Shown here: one piece after another, positions 1-12,156 of the stretch | Numbering within the stretch: position 1 is the stretch's first letter | Layout: every line of letters starts with the position of its first letter | Origin: Lasiosphaeria ovina | Lineage: Eukaryota > Ascomycota > Sordariomycetes > Sordariales > Lasiosphaeriaceae | DNA: 64,000 nt | Reading direction: 5' to 3' | NCBI GenBank assembly: GCA_033439765.1 | Contig: JAULSN010000004.1 | Location: 134,001-198,000, forward strand | The notes under the pieces: model-generated | The model's input: only the letters and a program-made list of their open reading frames with translations | What the model was told of the DNA's origin: nothing | Database searches by the model: none | Made by a program: the position numbers and the translations under genes

Positions 1-1714
1 CTCGGACGGCAACAGCTCGAGACCTGTGTCTTCGGGTAACGACAGTCTCAACAGCATTGGCCCTGATGGCGTCGACTTTGACTCGATGACGACCGGGATG
101 TCGTTTAACTCGTCGGCTTCTGATCCCTTCTTCGACCAGTCGCCATCGCATCTCCCCAACAGCTTCCCAGTTGTTTCAGACGCCGGCAATGATTTCCAGA
201 ATGTCGCTACCACTGGTTTCCAGAATATCCCTGGCAGTGGTTTCCATAACCATTTCGGCACCGGTTTGGAATTCGGCAATGCTTCTCTGGGACAAAACGT
301 CGGACTTGGCGGCGTTCAGAACGGCGTCAACATCGGGGGCGAAATGAACCCCTTTGAAGGAATGAATGACGGTTTCTTCCCCGACGATTTCTTCCCCAGC
401 AATGGCGCACTGGTCAACAATGGCGGCAATGGATTCGCCGGACTTGTCCCGAACAATGGAACCGGATTGGGAAATGCCAACTCCTTCCCTGGCTTTGTCC
501 CGAATCTCGCGCAGCCGACCATGGCCATGCCCTCTCACCCGGCAATGAATCCCGCTGCTGCAACGCTCGCTCCCTCAGCAATGCCTCCCCCTACCACGAC
601 TGCCGCCGGCAAGGGCGAGAAGTCTCCCGCCAAGAGAGCTGCACCCAAGGAAGCTCGTGTCAAGAAGACTTTGCCGCCCAAGAAAGCTCCTGCGAAGAGA
701 GCTCCTGCGAAGAAGCTTGCGTACCCTGGCATGATTGTCACCTATAAAACTGGCAGTGCGGAGGGCAATGGATCTTCTGTCGCTGGCAATGGAGCTTCTG
801 TCACCGGCAATGGTGCTGGTGTCTTTGCCAACGGGTACACCAATAACGGCAGTGCTGGCAACGAGTACATGAACGGGTACACGAATGGGTACTCTGGCAA
901 CGGCGATGCTGGCAACGGCTACACCAATGCCTATACCAACACTGGCATGACTGGCACTGGCATGGACGGCACCGGAATGAATGGCATGGGCATGGACGCC
1001 GCTGACATGGCCGGCATGGGCTTCCCCCCCGGATACGACTTTAACCCTCCGTCGCCGACGCTAGCGCCCGAGATTCCCTTCAACACTCTCGACCTAGGCA
1101 TGACTCTGGAGACGGCGCCGAGCTTGGACGACATCGACGAGCAGAGCGAGAAACGGAAGGGACGCGCGCCGCGGCGCAAGAAGAGCGACCCAGCGCCCGC
1201 AAACCCGTGGGGCAACAAACCTGAGATCGTGTACCACTACCACCACAAGCGCTTTTACATGCTGCTCAAGTTTAGAGGCGAGCGCACGTGCGTTTGCCTA
1301 GACAAGGGCAACAAGCACCAGAATGACATGCTTGCGGAGTGGACCCAGTTCGCCACCGCCGCCGGATTCCCCGACATCTCGCGCCGCTTCATGTGGTCCA
1401 ACCGCAACACGCACCAGGAGAGCCTCGTCAAGCTGATCACCGTCCTGGCGGAGGACAAGCATCGCCGTGAGGCCCGCAATGCCATCATGCAGCACCAGGC
1501 TACTCCCATTGCCGGTGGCCACTCGGACGAGCAGCAGCGCCAATGGGCCCAGCAGATCAGCCAGCTCGAGGACGAGTCACAGTTGTCGTCGACGCTTGGA
1601 TTCGATGGTATCGTCTTCCAGGACGATCTCCCACAGTGGTCTGCAGCACAGAATAGCAGCAACACCTTGGGCCTAGTTAGCGAGTGGGACGAGCTCGAGG
1701 AGCTCGAGGAGTAG
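1..1714 (+). CDS. Asn/Gly-rich hypothetical protein, 5' end outside window
   Basis: The reading frame is open from base 2 to the TAG at 1712-1714 and the first in-frame ATG is internal, so the gene very probably starts left of the window. Three zones are visible. The first is an N-terminal half rich in Asn, Gly, Phe and Pro (low complexity, probably disordered). The second is a short Lys/Ala/Pro patch near 600-720 that resembles histone H1 tails, followed by degenerate Gly-Asn-Gly/Tyr-Thr-Asn repeats (about 760-1010). The third is a C-terminal segment (about 1200-1500) with an ordered look, Tyr/His/Trp-rich and preceded by a basic Arg/Lys stretch; it is the only candidate globular domain. I recognise no family. 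A nuclear, DNA-associated role is suggested only by the basic patches. No intron is needed to keep the frame. Confidence 0.7.
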   Translation, partial: SDGNSSRPVSSGNDSLNSIGPDGVDFDSMTTGMSFNSSASDPFFDQSPSHLPNSFPVVSDAGNDFQNVATTGFQNIPGSGFHNHFGTGLEFGNASLGQNVGLGGVQNGVNIGGEMNPFEGMNDGFFPDDFFPSNGALVNNGGNGFAGLVPNNGTGLGNANSFPGFVPNLAQPTMAMPSHPAMNPAAATLAPSAMPPPTTTAAGKGEKSPAKRAAPKEARVKKTLPPKKAPAKRAPAKKLAYPGMIVTYKTGSAEGNGSSVAGNGASVTGNGAGVFANGYTNNGSAGNEYMNGYTNGYSGNGDAGNGYTNAYTNTGMTGTGMDGTGMNGMGMDAADMAGMGFPPGYDFNPPSPTLAPEIPFNTLDLGMTLETAPSLDDIDEQSEKRKGRAPRRKKSDPAPANPWGNKPEIVYHYHHKRFYMLLKFRGERTCVCLDKGNKHQNDMLAEWTQFATAAGFPDISRRFMWSNRNTHQESLVKLITVLAEDKHRREARNAIMQHQATPIAGGHSDEQQRQWAQQISQLEDESQLSSTLGFDGIVFQDDLPQWSAAQNSSNTLGLVSEWDELEELEE

Positions 1715-4660
1715 GCGCGAGGTTCGTGGCGAGGGCGATGCTGAATGCTACCGACATGGTGAAGATGAGAAAGATGAGACAGAGTCTCTTGAGTTGGAGA
1801 GACAGAGAGGCTGTCGTAGCAAGTACCAGTGTTTGTTGTTGCTTTTTTTCCGCAAGGGAGGAAGAGCGGGATCGTGGTTGTTTGTGACGAGAGCGAGGAA
1901 AAGAAAAAAAAGGCGATGAGTCTCGGCTGAAACAAGTGATGACTATATATTTTAATGACTTGCTTGCTTTCGCTTTTGGTACCGGCGCAAAATGGTTGGC
2001 ACAGCCCGGTATGATACCCAGACGAGTTGGACTCGGAGGATTAGGTAGCTTGGCTTCTTTTTCTAGGTTGTTACTACCTTAGGTATTCACAAGAAGAGTG
2101 AATTGAAGAGAAAGTGGATTCTTTTTTCCTGATCAGGGACTATTTCATATTTATGGTTTTCGGGCGTCTTCTTCTTTCGGTGCTAAGGTTAGCTCAGTAG
2201 GCATCCTGAACAATAGGAAATAAAAGTGCCCGGACAATCTGCAGATCCTTGGCAGTCAGTCTGTTGCAAGTCGTGATGTGAGAATCTGAATCCTCTATTG
2301 TAGATTATGTGGGCATCAATGGGGATGGTTGGGCCCTCTTTTGTTCGAAAACGAGAGCTGGGCACATTGGCAAACAACTTGAACAATACCAAGGACACCT
2401 CACACAGTTCCGTCTCAAAGTCTGTGGAACCCACACCCGACTTCCCGTCCCCATTGAAGGGCTTGCCCTCGTTGCATGTCGGTTTATTATTAGAGGAGGA
2501 AAGAGCCGCTGGCAAACACCTGGGCAGGACCTGTGGTTGATGGGGAAAGGGGAACTGCCACTCCCCACTTTCCGTTCCTGCAACTGACGGTTTGGACGCT
2601 CCTGGCCTACCCGAATTTGATTGGGCAAGGAACATTGGGGGTATTTTTCCTCCGACAACATTGAAGACAAGAATATCACGCCACCTTTTAACGATGAGCG
2701 ACGTCAGACATGCAGGGGCTCCAAGCTAAGTGTTGTTCCCATTGTTATGCCTTGATTTCTCGCCTGCTGGGATGACTATACGAGAATGCTCAATCCTACA
2801 GCTATACCCTACCTTAGCTCCCAAGACTCGAGAGCTCCAGAGCTTGAGCTATCACTAATCGAGGCGCATGGCCTTGACGGGAGCCAGCTCGATGCTGTCA
2901 GTCACTACCGTAACTCATTTCACTCAAAAAGCCCCTTTACAATGCCGACTTCAGTCAAATAATTGTTATGTTGCCTCGAGGCTTGCAATACGACAAAGGC
3001 TGGAGTGTGGCGGCTTGCAGAACGGGAACGCGGCTTTCCACGCTCTTATGTGACGTCAACCACACAAACCCGCGAGTTCCGCTGAACAAATAGTACGGAG
3101 TATGCAGAAGGCTTCAACAAGATGTGGCAATGGATGGCGATGCCAGACAGATTTCACAGCAGTGTATGACTCTGACTGCTTCACGCTTACTAAATTCCAT
3201 ATTACCAAACACGCACTCGGGCCGGAGCTCCTGACACGCTGGCATCGCCACGATTGGATAAAAAGTGTCTTTGGGAATCCGGGTTCGGATCTTGTCCTGT
3301 CAGGCCGACACGTGCTTAAGACACAGCCACGGGTTGATTAGAAAACCTAGCTAGCAAGCTGTTGCTGCTGCTACCGAGATGTAACCGTGTGGCGTGAGAA
3401 AAGGAATCCCCGGTCCGACATTAACGGGACTCGCGGCTGGTAGCAGGTACATGCCCTGCCTACCACGCCAGGCTTCTCGCTTTCCGGCTTCCAGCTTCCA
3501 GGTCGGCAGGTTTCAAAAGACATATAGTGCCATGCCCGGCGGTCAGAGACAGGACGGGGCTGGAGTGTTGTGCTGCTAAACTAATGGGAAGACCGACAGT
3601 CTCTCGGGTTCGGGTCTGCTCGGCCTACTGTCTCTGGAACCGAAACTAGACCTTGGGCTACGAAAAGCAGAAGGACGCCGTCGACGCAGAGGCCGAGGAT
3701 ACCGTGGCAAACGCTCGGTTGTTGAGTAACCGCACGCCGCACGAGCACCCGTTTCGAGGTTGAGCTGCCTGGCATGGGGAATGGCTGGCACGCATTATTT
3801 TTGATTTCCTGCGAGGACGGACGTGATGAGCGATTTCAGCACCCTAAACAAGAAAGACAAATGTAAATTTTGTAAAATAGACCGAGCTGACGTGCCATAA
3901 TTTCACGTCAACCTGACGGCACGGAAGAACCGAGCAAAAGGCGCGCCCAGCTCCCGTCGTTAGGCTTGGTACTGCGCGACTCCAGGCACAGGAGGACATT
4001 CCTTGCGGTCACCGGAGCGACCTGGTTTTGGAAGATTGTGGCGACGAGGCAGTTGGCGACCCTAGCTATGAAAATACCTCACGCCTAGCCCTATATCTCC
4101 CTCGCAGCCTCTCCCTCGGGCCTCGATCAGGGCGGCGTGGCCAGCCATGGGCGGGAAACTGCTGCGGTGCGGCTGGGAAACAGAGATGGCCTCGAAAGTC
4201 GCGCACTATCAGCTCAACAGCAGGCCAAGACATGCGGGCGGCGGCATTCGCCCCACTCTCCGGGCAATCTGTGATGCAACTGCTGGCTGCCCGGTGGGTT
4301 GGTGGGAGCGAAAAGCACCCCACCTTGCTTTGCTCACCATTTTTATGTCGCTCATGCCACCAACATACGGCTCCCCTCCTTCGCCTTCCTCCCATCCCAC
4401 ACCAGTGACTTCGGAGACATCTTGGGATTTTTCTCAAGCCTTCGGATCCAATCTTCCTGTCCGTACAGACCAGAGCGCTTTTGAGAACCTCTTTCAATCC
4501 AAATACCAGGTAAGTGATTTGAGATACCTGCTTGGAATGGCAGGAAGCTTCGCGTCAACCCCGCACCTGCCTCTGCCCGGCCATCGGACCTTCTCGAGCT
4601 GCGCTATCCCCCCTCCTTGCCTTCCTAATGGCTGGGCTGCACGATTCGAAGCACTCGGGG
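1715..4660. other. Intergenic region, no gene recognised
   Basis: About 2.9 kb between the hypothetical gene and GAPDH. Frames longer than 60 codons here have no recognisable motif and overlap one another on both strands, as expected by chance. The stretch should hold the 3' UTR of the first gene and distal upstream sequence of GAPDH. A GTAAGT at 4510 could be the donor of a leader intron ending at CAG 4847-4849, but a promoter model without it fits better. Confidence 0.5.
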
Positions 4661-6021
<1,361 letters not shown>

Positions 6022-7434
6022 ATGGTTGTGGCAGCGTCATGAAGGGTCCGTGGAGGCCGGCTCTCTTTGTTCCTAGAAAATCTCAACACAACGAATACGT
6101 AGTTGAACGGTTTTGGGCAGTCTAAGATAGCGCGAGATACCGTGAGAATTATAGACAAATTGAGGAAGTCACCTCTCACAATCAAGTTTACATGCATGTT
6201 CACTTTTGAAGTTCCATGCACGTTTGCAATGAATTAGACCTAGAATTTTGGTGACTTTGGTATCTACGTTAGCCTCCCATCCATACTGCCGCCAAGCTGT
6301 GGACCGATGGCCGAACCGATTCCATGACCTGCCACCTCTCCCTTCCCGTTTCTGTAGCTAAGCAAGAGGGGCGAGCGAATATACACAATCAACACATTAG
6401 AGAGGATCGAGAGGCTGATGGTGGTGCCATAATGAGGCGTGAACCGCCCCCCGTCTCCCGCTACCTCCCACAATTCGTCCTACTTTCCTTGTTCCACTGC
6501 AAGTTCCACAAGTTCCACGCCAAGTGCTGAGCAACAACAACCCGCCAGAGCAGAGCAGACCACCCAAACCAACCCAAACCGAACCAAACGAACGAACGAC
6601 GCCCTTCGCCTCCGCCTTCCCACTTGAGAGAGGAAATCCCAGTTTCAGGTCCGGGATTGTTATGCCATGTTTCATGTCATGTTTGTCCACTGACCAATCA
6701 GCAAGTAACAGGTTAACTAACGAAATGGTTAACCAACCAAATGGTTAACCACACGGATAACTGTTTTGCTTCGCTTCGAATGCTGGGAAGCAAGTAAGTG
6801 GAGTGGTGAAAAGTGGTGAAATCTTTTTTTTTGTCGAGTTTTATCATTTTTCTGTTGTTTCCCCGTTGACGCCGTTTCCCTGTTGACGCCATGCCCGGAT
6901 TTGTATTATGTATGTATGTTTGTTTGTATGTGTGTCGACCGATCGATGATTACGATCGATGATTGAGTGACCGATGATTGAGAGATCGACTGAGATCTGA
7001 GGAGGAGAGAAGACTGGAAAAGGAGACTGGAAAGAATCAAGATTCAGAGTGGTGAAATCTGCAGAGTCTGATGTTGCTCTGCTCTGCTCTGCTCTGCGTT
7101 GCGTTGCGTTGCGTTGCTGTGTCGCGTTGCATCCGCTCGCCACACTCTCGAGAGTTCATCTTCCTTTCGTAGTTTCTTCTTCTTCCCCTAGTTATATAGA
7201 GAGGGCCAGCGGAAACCAGGGCACCGCATGGCATGGTAGTAAAGCATCCCCGTAGCAAAGAAGGAAGCAAAAACACAACATCTTCCCGTACGTATCTCTG
7301 TAGTCGGTGCGGCGTGGCGTAGAGGAGAGCAAAACAAAATACTCTCTCCATACATGCATCCACCCAACCATAGACGCATCGTGCCATGCCTGCCGTGACG
7401 TGACATGATGTGACACGCAGAGAAGAAAAGAGAA
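6022..7434. other. Convergent intergenic region with simple repeats
   Basis: Shared 3' flank of GAPDH (+) and the SR-rich gene (-), 1.4 kb. It holds low-complexity pieces only: repeated GTTAACCA-like words near 6710-6750, TGTATGTTTG repeats near 6905-6935, GATCGATGATT words near 6940-7000, and short (CTCTG)n/(CGTTG)n runs at 7076-7120. No gene was recognised. Confidence 0.5.
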
Positions 7435-10400
7435 TCAAAACGCGGCGCCGCCCAGCCCTTCGCCCGCCAGGTTCTTGAGGCTCTTCTCGCTCAGGTCGCT
7501 CTTAAGTTCAAAAGCCTTACTCTCGCGCTCCATCTTGTCCCACTGGCGCAGGCTCTTGCGCAGCTTCTCCTGGCGCATCTTCATCTCGTCGCGGATGCGC
7601 TCCTCGTCCTCCTTAAGCTTGCGGTGGTGCGAGTCGAGCTCGCGGATCACGCCCGTCGTCAGCGGAACGGATGCCGGGTCGATCTTGCCGCCCGGGATGA
7701 TGGGTGGCATCGACGACAGAAGGTTCTGCGCGAGCGTCGGGCGCGGCAGGGGTGCGCTGTGTGCGTGCGCGTGCGCGGCTGGGCCTGTGGGAGGATTGAA
7801 TGGCTTGGAGCTGAGAGACGGCGACGAGGCTGACGTCGTTCCAGGGGCAGCTGCCGCTGATGACGCTCCAGACGCTCTCGGTCCTGTTGGGATGCCGCCG
7901 GGACCCGTCGGGGGAATGGTTGGGGAGACGGACTGGCCGCTAGGCATGTGTCGAGGCGGCATCGTCGACCAACCTCCTCGTCCACCGCGGGGCGCAAAGC
8001 TGCCTCGGGAGGGCGGCACGTAGCCTCGCGGGCCTGCTGGCGGGATAGTCGGGCTTGTGACGTCTGGGCGGCTAGGTCCGCTTGCAGGCTGGGTGTGTCT
8101 GTTTGGAGTGCTCTGCGCCGTAGGAGTCGAAAAGTTCCTCGTAGCCGAGGGACCTGTCGGCGGTGCCCTAAGCGCAGCAGGGCCTCTGGGTGGCGACTTG
8201 GCCAGGGTCGGGCTAGTGATGTCCTGAGCGACTGGCTGCTTGGGAGTCTCGCGGACTACTGGAGTAGGAGGGGGTGCAGACGCAGGGGTACTGGCTGCAA
8301 TGGGAGACCGTGCTGGCGCAGGTGTAGGCCGTGTCGGCGCTGGAGACTCGGGGCGAGATCGCTCCTGGCCTCGTCGGGAGCTGGGACGCGGCGAGGATTT
8401 ACCCGAGGCAGAACGAGAGGTAACCCCAGAGTTGATGACAGAGTCCCTGGGCGGAGGAGACTGTCTTCTGTACGACGACCCTGGAGCATATCTGTCATCT
8501 CCTCGATCGCGCCGATCAGGGCTCCGCGACCGAGGACGATATGAACCACCACGTGGTCCTGCTGGCGGAGAGCGTCGCAGCGGCGACCGGTTCCTAAGCG
8601 GTCGGTCAAACGGCGACCGCGATCTCCGTCTGAGGGACAACGCGAACCCGGGTGAGCTTGCGTGAACTTGATTCAGAACTTGGAAGCTGGGAAGTGCATA
8701 CCGATTATCTCTGGCATCGTAATCTCGACGCGGCGACCGTGCCCGCTCGCTCCGGTCATCTCTCCTCGGTGACACATATCGTAGTGGGCTCCGCCGCGGA
8801 GGGCTGCGTCTGGGCGAGGGGCGACGAATTGGCGACCGAGCTCTGCTGCGGCTACGGTCTCGCCGCCGCCACGTCTCGGCCTCTCTCGACCTCTCGCGCC
8901 TGTACCGATCGGCACTGCGAGACCGGCGTCGAGGCGATCTGTTGGGAACATAGCTGTCGCTGCCTCCTGGTGGTGAACGAACTCTGTCCCTCAAGGGGCT
9001 TCGAGCAGGCCGAGGCGAGCGGTCTCGGGGCCCTGCGCGAGGCGACCGGTCGCGGTTGAAGGGCCGGTAAGATTCGCCAGCACCATAGCGTCGGACTTCG
9101 CCGTCCTCATATCTGGGGTTTGGCTGATTAGTCTCTTGCCCAAAGGCCTGGTGCAAGTCTCCAACGCTGTCGCAAGGGACAGTGGCAGCCAGTCCACTAG
9201 GACGGCCGCGGAAGGGAAGCGCGATAGAGTTGGGCCCGGTCAGAACATGTGCGCCGGAATAGTTGAATCCCTGTCCGCCATGTTGTGAGGTGGGACTACC
9301 ACCAACGGGTCGAAGGATCCTTCGGGGGCGGCTCCACGACGACGGCGGCGGAGGAGGGTTGGTGGCATCATAAGCTCCATCCATCTGGCCAACATGGGGT
9401 AAAGAGCAATCGCTAGAGTCTTCGTGGAGTCGCGGTATTTTGGACGCAAGCGACTGGAGCCCTTCCCGCTTTCTCTTCGGGGGCAAAAATGAAGGCGGTG
9501 GAGGAGGGTGCGTGGCATCATAAGCTCCATCCATCTGGCCAATGCTGAAAAAAGAGCAGTTGGCATCGCCGTCGTCTAGTCGCGGCTTTTTCGACGCTAG
9601 CGACCGCAACTCTTCTTCTCGCAGTCTCTTCTTCAGAGCTCTCTTCTTGTTATGCGCAATCTCAAGTCCCAGGAGCTCCATGTAGGCGAGTTCCGGGGCA
9701 ATATTGGTGTCGATGGGTTGGCTCAGGCTGGCCTTCATCCGCTGACGGGCGGCCTCGTACGATGAGTTGTCTCCATATGATTTGAGACGAGCGAGACGAT
9801 AAGATGAGGGTTTGGCAACTTTGCGAACCCTGGCTTCGGAGCTGCCGCTCTTGGTGGTACTGGCCACATCAGGAATTACTTCTGGCTTGGCGACGATATC
9901 CTCGCCAACGCCATCTGGATTCTGAGCGGTGATTGAACCGTGGTCTGCCTCGCTGACGCTGGGCACATTGACAACCGGAGGGGACTCTAGGGCTGCTGCT
10001 GAATGTTCCATATTGGTGGTGTCAACTGCCGCCACCGAAGTCTGGTCGGCTTTGGTGCTGTCCTCTGTTCCGCTGGTGGAGGCTACATCAACAGCCAGAG
10101 GAACCTCTGGGAGCCCTGCTTCGTGCTCCCTTGTATTGATATCAACTGCTGCGGCTGACGTCTGACCGACCTTAATGCAGTCCTCTGCCTCGCTGGGGGA
10201 GGACGCATCGGCAACCGTAGGAGACTCTTCCGTGCTGATCGCGACTGTTGCCGCCACATTCTGGTCGACCTTGATGCTGTTCTCTCCCTCGGTAGAGTGC
10301 TCCTCGGCCCGCGTGGTCGGCTTGTTCTCAATTTCCGATTGCTGAGACTCAGAAGTGGAATCTTCTTCAATTTTGATGGTGCAAAACTCTTCTTGCAGGA

Positions 10401-12156
10401 CTGCTGGTTGCTTGTCCATATCGATAATAATTGCTGCTACTACATTCTGGTCGGATTTGATGCTCTCCTCTGTGTTCTCTACCTCTTCGGCGGACTGGTC
10501 GTTGAACTGAGCGACGGGCTCTTCCTCGATGATTGGTTGCTGAGATTCAGAAGCGGCACCTTCCATTTTGATAGCGCAGGGTTCTTCTTGCTGGACTGTC
10601 GATTGCTCCTCGGTGTCGATATTAATTGTTGCTGCAAGAGTCTGGCCGGCTTCCTTGGAAACGTCTGCCTCGCTAACGCAATGCTCCTGGATGTATGGCA
10701 CGTTGATAAGCACGACAAACTCTTCCTTGATTGCAACAGTCTGGTCGGCTTCCTCGCTGACATGAGGCTCGCTAACGCAATGTTCCTGGACGCATGGAGC
10801 ACCGACAAGTGCAATAGGTTGTTCCTTGATTGCCAGCAGTGGAGACTGGGCGGCGGCGACATCCTCCACCTTGTCGCTGATATAGGGCACGTCGGCAAGT
10901 GCAACAGGTTCTTCCTTGATTACCACTGGTGGCGACTCGACAGCGGCGACTTCTTCCACCTTGTCGCCAGCACAAGACGTATTGACTTGCGTAGAAGGCT
11001 CATACGGGACGATAGCCAGCTTCTTCTTCATATCTGCCTCTATGGGACAAAAAGGGCAAGTCGCGCGAGGCACGTGTGAAGGGGCCTCGTGTCGTTGAAG
11101 TTGGATCAGAGCCCACCGAGCAGGATTAGTCTTCGCAAAGTGCCGGTCGAATGCGGTATTGATCCCTGGCTCACTAGCAACACAATCATTGGCAGCCATG
11201 TCGGCGAGCAGCATGGCCTCCAGCTCGGCCTCGTCGATCTCCGACTCGGCCTCGTCGATGTCGATATCTTCGTCGTCAGAGGAGTCTTCTTCAGAGACAT
11301 ACTCTTCTTCAACAACCGCCGGCACCGAAAGCTCAACCCCATAGGAATCAATCGCCTTGCGGAGAGGCGTGGGCTTTCGATGGAACTTGCGCGGGCCTCT
11401 CTTCTTGCGCTTCTGCTTGTTTTTGTACTTCTTACGCTTGTCGATCCACTCTCTGCGCTGGAAAATGGTATCGGCTGGGTAGAACTTCGATCGCCAAAGG
11501 CGCCTAAGTTCCTTGCTGAGTGCTTGGTGATATTCCTCTTTAGTAGGGGGTCCTATTATTTTCTCATACTTGGACCACTTGTCCAGCGGCATGGCCTTGC
11601 GTCTCCGTCCGATGATGGCTTCGAACAGACTATCGGGAATTTTCCAGAAGCCGTCCTCGCCGAGAACTCTGAGCCAGTTGGAAATCGGGTCAGGCGAGTT
11701 TCCATAGTACCTCTTGAGCATTTCTTTCCACTTTTCGACCAAGACTTTCCGACCCTCGGCGTCAGAGCTGGCGCCCGAAGACTGCGAGGTTGCTGGAGAG
11801 GAAGGCGGATTGATGGCCTTCCAGCCCTTCTTGATGGCTGCCACGTAACTTAACGCTGTCGGAGGTCGGTTCGTGGCGGGGGAGGGAGTGGGAGGAAGGG
11901 CGCGAGCCATTTCGGCTGGCCGAGAGGAGTTGGTGGTATCGACGTGCTTGTCGAGGACAGGGGAGCGCGGAGAGAGAGGGGTACTAGCACTTTGGCCAGT
12001 GCAGATAGGTGAGGGCGGAGCAGCTTTGGCTGCGGGTTGGTAGATGTTTGCGCGGCCGACCGCGCGCGCTCCCATCGCTCCTCGAGACACCGAGGGCGGC
12101 GGCCCCGAGGAACGCTGGAAGGCGGTTGGTACCGCGGCCGAGTATGTCTGGCCCAT
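7435..12156 (-). CDS. Large Ser/Arg-rich, Pro-rich nuclear protein
   Basis: Predicted 1549 aa from exons 12156-8702 and 8629-7435; the 72-nt intron (GTATGC at 8701, CTCAC branch, CAG at 8632-8630) is a multiple of three with no stop, so it could also be retained. I start at 12156 rather than the upstream in-frame ATG at 12249, because the extra 31 residues look like leader sequence. Order: disordered N terminus; a Trp/Lys-rich ordered segment (about 11640-11380, minus-strand reading) ending in a very basic KR stretch; an acidic block; a long array of degenerate acidic repeats carrying I-K-x-E motifs (10930-10050); two near-identical 50-residue units; an RS/RD-rich tract (9060-8400) as in splicing-associated proteins; Pro/Gly-rich RGG-like sequence; and a C-terminal coiled coil. 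A role in mRNA processing is inferred from the RS tract only. No specific family is recognised. Confidence 0.75.
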   Translation of the reverse strand: MGQTYSAAVPTAFQRSSGPPPSVSRGAMGARAVGRANIYQPAAKAAPPSPICTGQSASTPLSPRSPVLDKHVDTTNSSRPAEMARALPPTPSPATNRPPTALSYVAAIKKGWKAINPPSSPATSQSSGASSDAEGRKVLVEKWKEMLKRYYGNSPDPISNWLRVLGEDGFWKIPDSLFEAIIGRRRKAMPLDKWSKYEKIIGPPTKEEYHQALSKELRRLWRSKFYPADTIFQRREWIDKRKKYKNKQKRKKRGPRKFHRKPTPLRKAIDSYGVELSVPAVVEEEYVSEEDSSDDEDIDIDEAESEIDEAELEAMLLADMAANDCVASEPGINTAFDRHFAKTNPARWALIQLQRHEAPSHVPRATCPFCPIEADMKKKLAIVPYEPSTQVNTSCAGDKVEEVAAVESPPVVIKEEPVALADVPYISDKVEDVAAAQSPLLAIKEQPIALVGAPCVQEHCVSEPHVSEEADQTVAIKEEFVVLINVPYIQEHCVSEADVSKEAGQTLAATINIDTEEQSTVQQEEPCAIKMEGAASESQQPIIEEEPVAQFNDQSAEEVENTEESIKSDQNVVAAIIIDMDKQPAVLQEEFCTIKIEEDSTSESQQSEIENKPTTRAEEHSTEGENSIKVDQNVAATVAISTEESPTVADASSPSEAEDCIKVGQTSAAAVDINTREHEAGLPEVPLAVDVASTSGTEDSTKADQTSVAAVDTTNMEHSAAALESPPVVNVPSVSEADHGSITAQNPDGVGEDIVAKPEVIPDVASTTKSGSSEARVRKVAKPSSYRLARLKSYGDNSSYEAARQRMKASLSQPIDTNIAPELAYMELLGLEIAHNKKRALKKRLREEELRSLASKKPRLDDGDANCSFFSIGQMDGAYDATHPPPPPSFLPPKRKREGLQSLASKIPRLHEDSSDCSLPHVGQMDGAYDATNPPPPPSSWSRPRRILRPVGGSPTSQHGGQGFNYSGAHVLTGPNSIALPFRGRPSGLAATVPCDSVGDLHQAFGQETNQPNPRYEDGEVRRYGAGESYRPFNRDRSPRAGPRDRSPRPARSPLRDRVRSPPGGSDSYVPNRSPRRRSRSADRYRRERSREAETWRRRDRSRSRARSPIRRPSPRRSPPRRSPLRYVSPRRDDRSERARSPRRDYDARDNRYALPSFQVLNQVHASSPGFALSLRRRSRSPFDRPLRNRSPLRRSPPAGPRGGSYRPRSRSPDRRDRGDDRYAPGSSYRRQSPPPRDSVINSGVTSRSASGKSSPRPSSRRGQERSRPESPAPTRPTPAPARSPIAASTPASAPPPTPVVRETPKQPVAQDITSPTLAKSPPRGPAALRAPPTGPSATRNFSTPTAQSTPNRHTQPASGPSRPDVTSPTIPPAGPRGYVPPSRGSFAPRGGRGGWSTMPPRHMPSGQSVSPTIPPTGPGGIPTGPRASGASSAAAAPGTTSASSPSLSSKPFNPPTGPAAHAHAHSAPLPRPTLAQNLLSSMPPIIPGGKIDPASVPLTTGVIRELDSHHRKLKEDEERIRDEMKMRQEKLRKSLRQWDKMERESKAFELKSDLSEKSLKNLAGEGLGGAAF
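8630..8701 (-). other. Putative in-frame intron (72 nt)
   Basis: Read on the minus strand: donor GTATGC, branch-like CTCAC about 20 nt before the end, acceptor CTCAG. It contains no stop and is 24 codons long. The translated residues (hydrophobic, no Arg) differ sharply from the RS-rich sequence on both sides, which supports removal by splicing. Confidence 0.6.
9364..9542 (-). repeat. 150-bp tandem duplication inside the SR-rich gene
   Basis: A 29-base word starting GGCATCATAAGCTCC occurs at 9364 and again, unchanged, at 9514, a period of 150 bp (50 codons). Both copies encode a Leu-Ala-Ser-Lys-x-Pro-Arg-Leu ... Gln-Met-Asp-Gly-Ala-Tyr-Asp-Ala-Thr ... poly-Pro unit. The high identity suggests recent duplication or gene conversion. 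Confidence 0.85.

Noticed and set aside
2189..2679. Overlapping minus-strand frames of 124 and 148 codons
   Set aside because: Two frames overlap each other and a plus-strand frame, with no motif or good start context.
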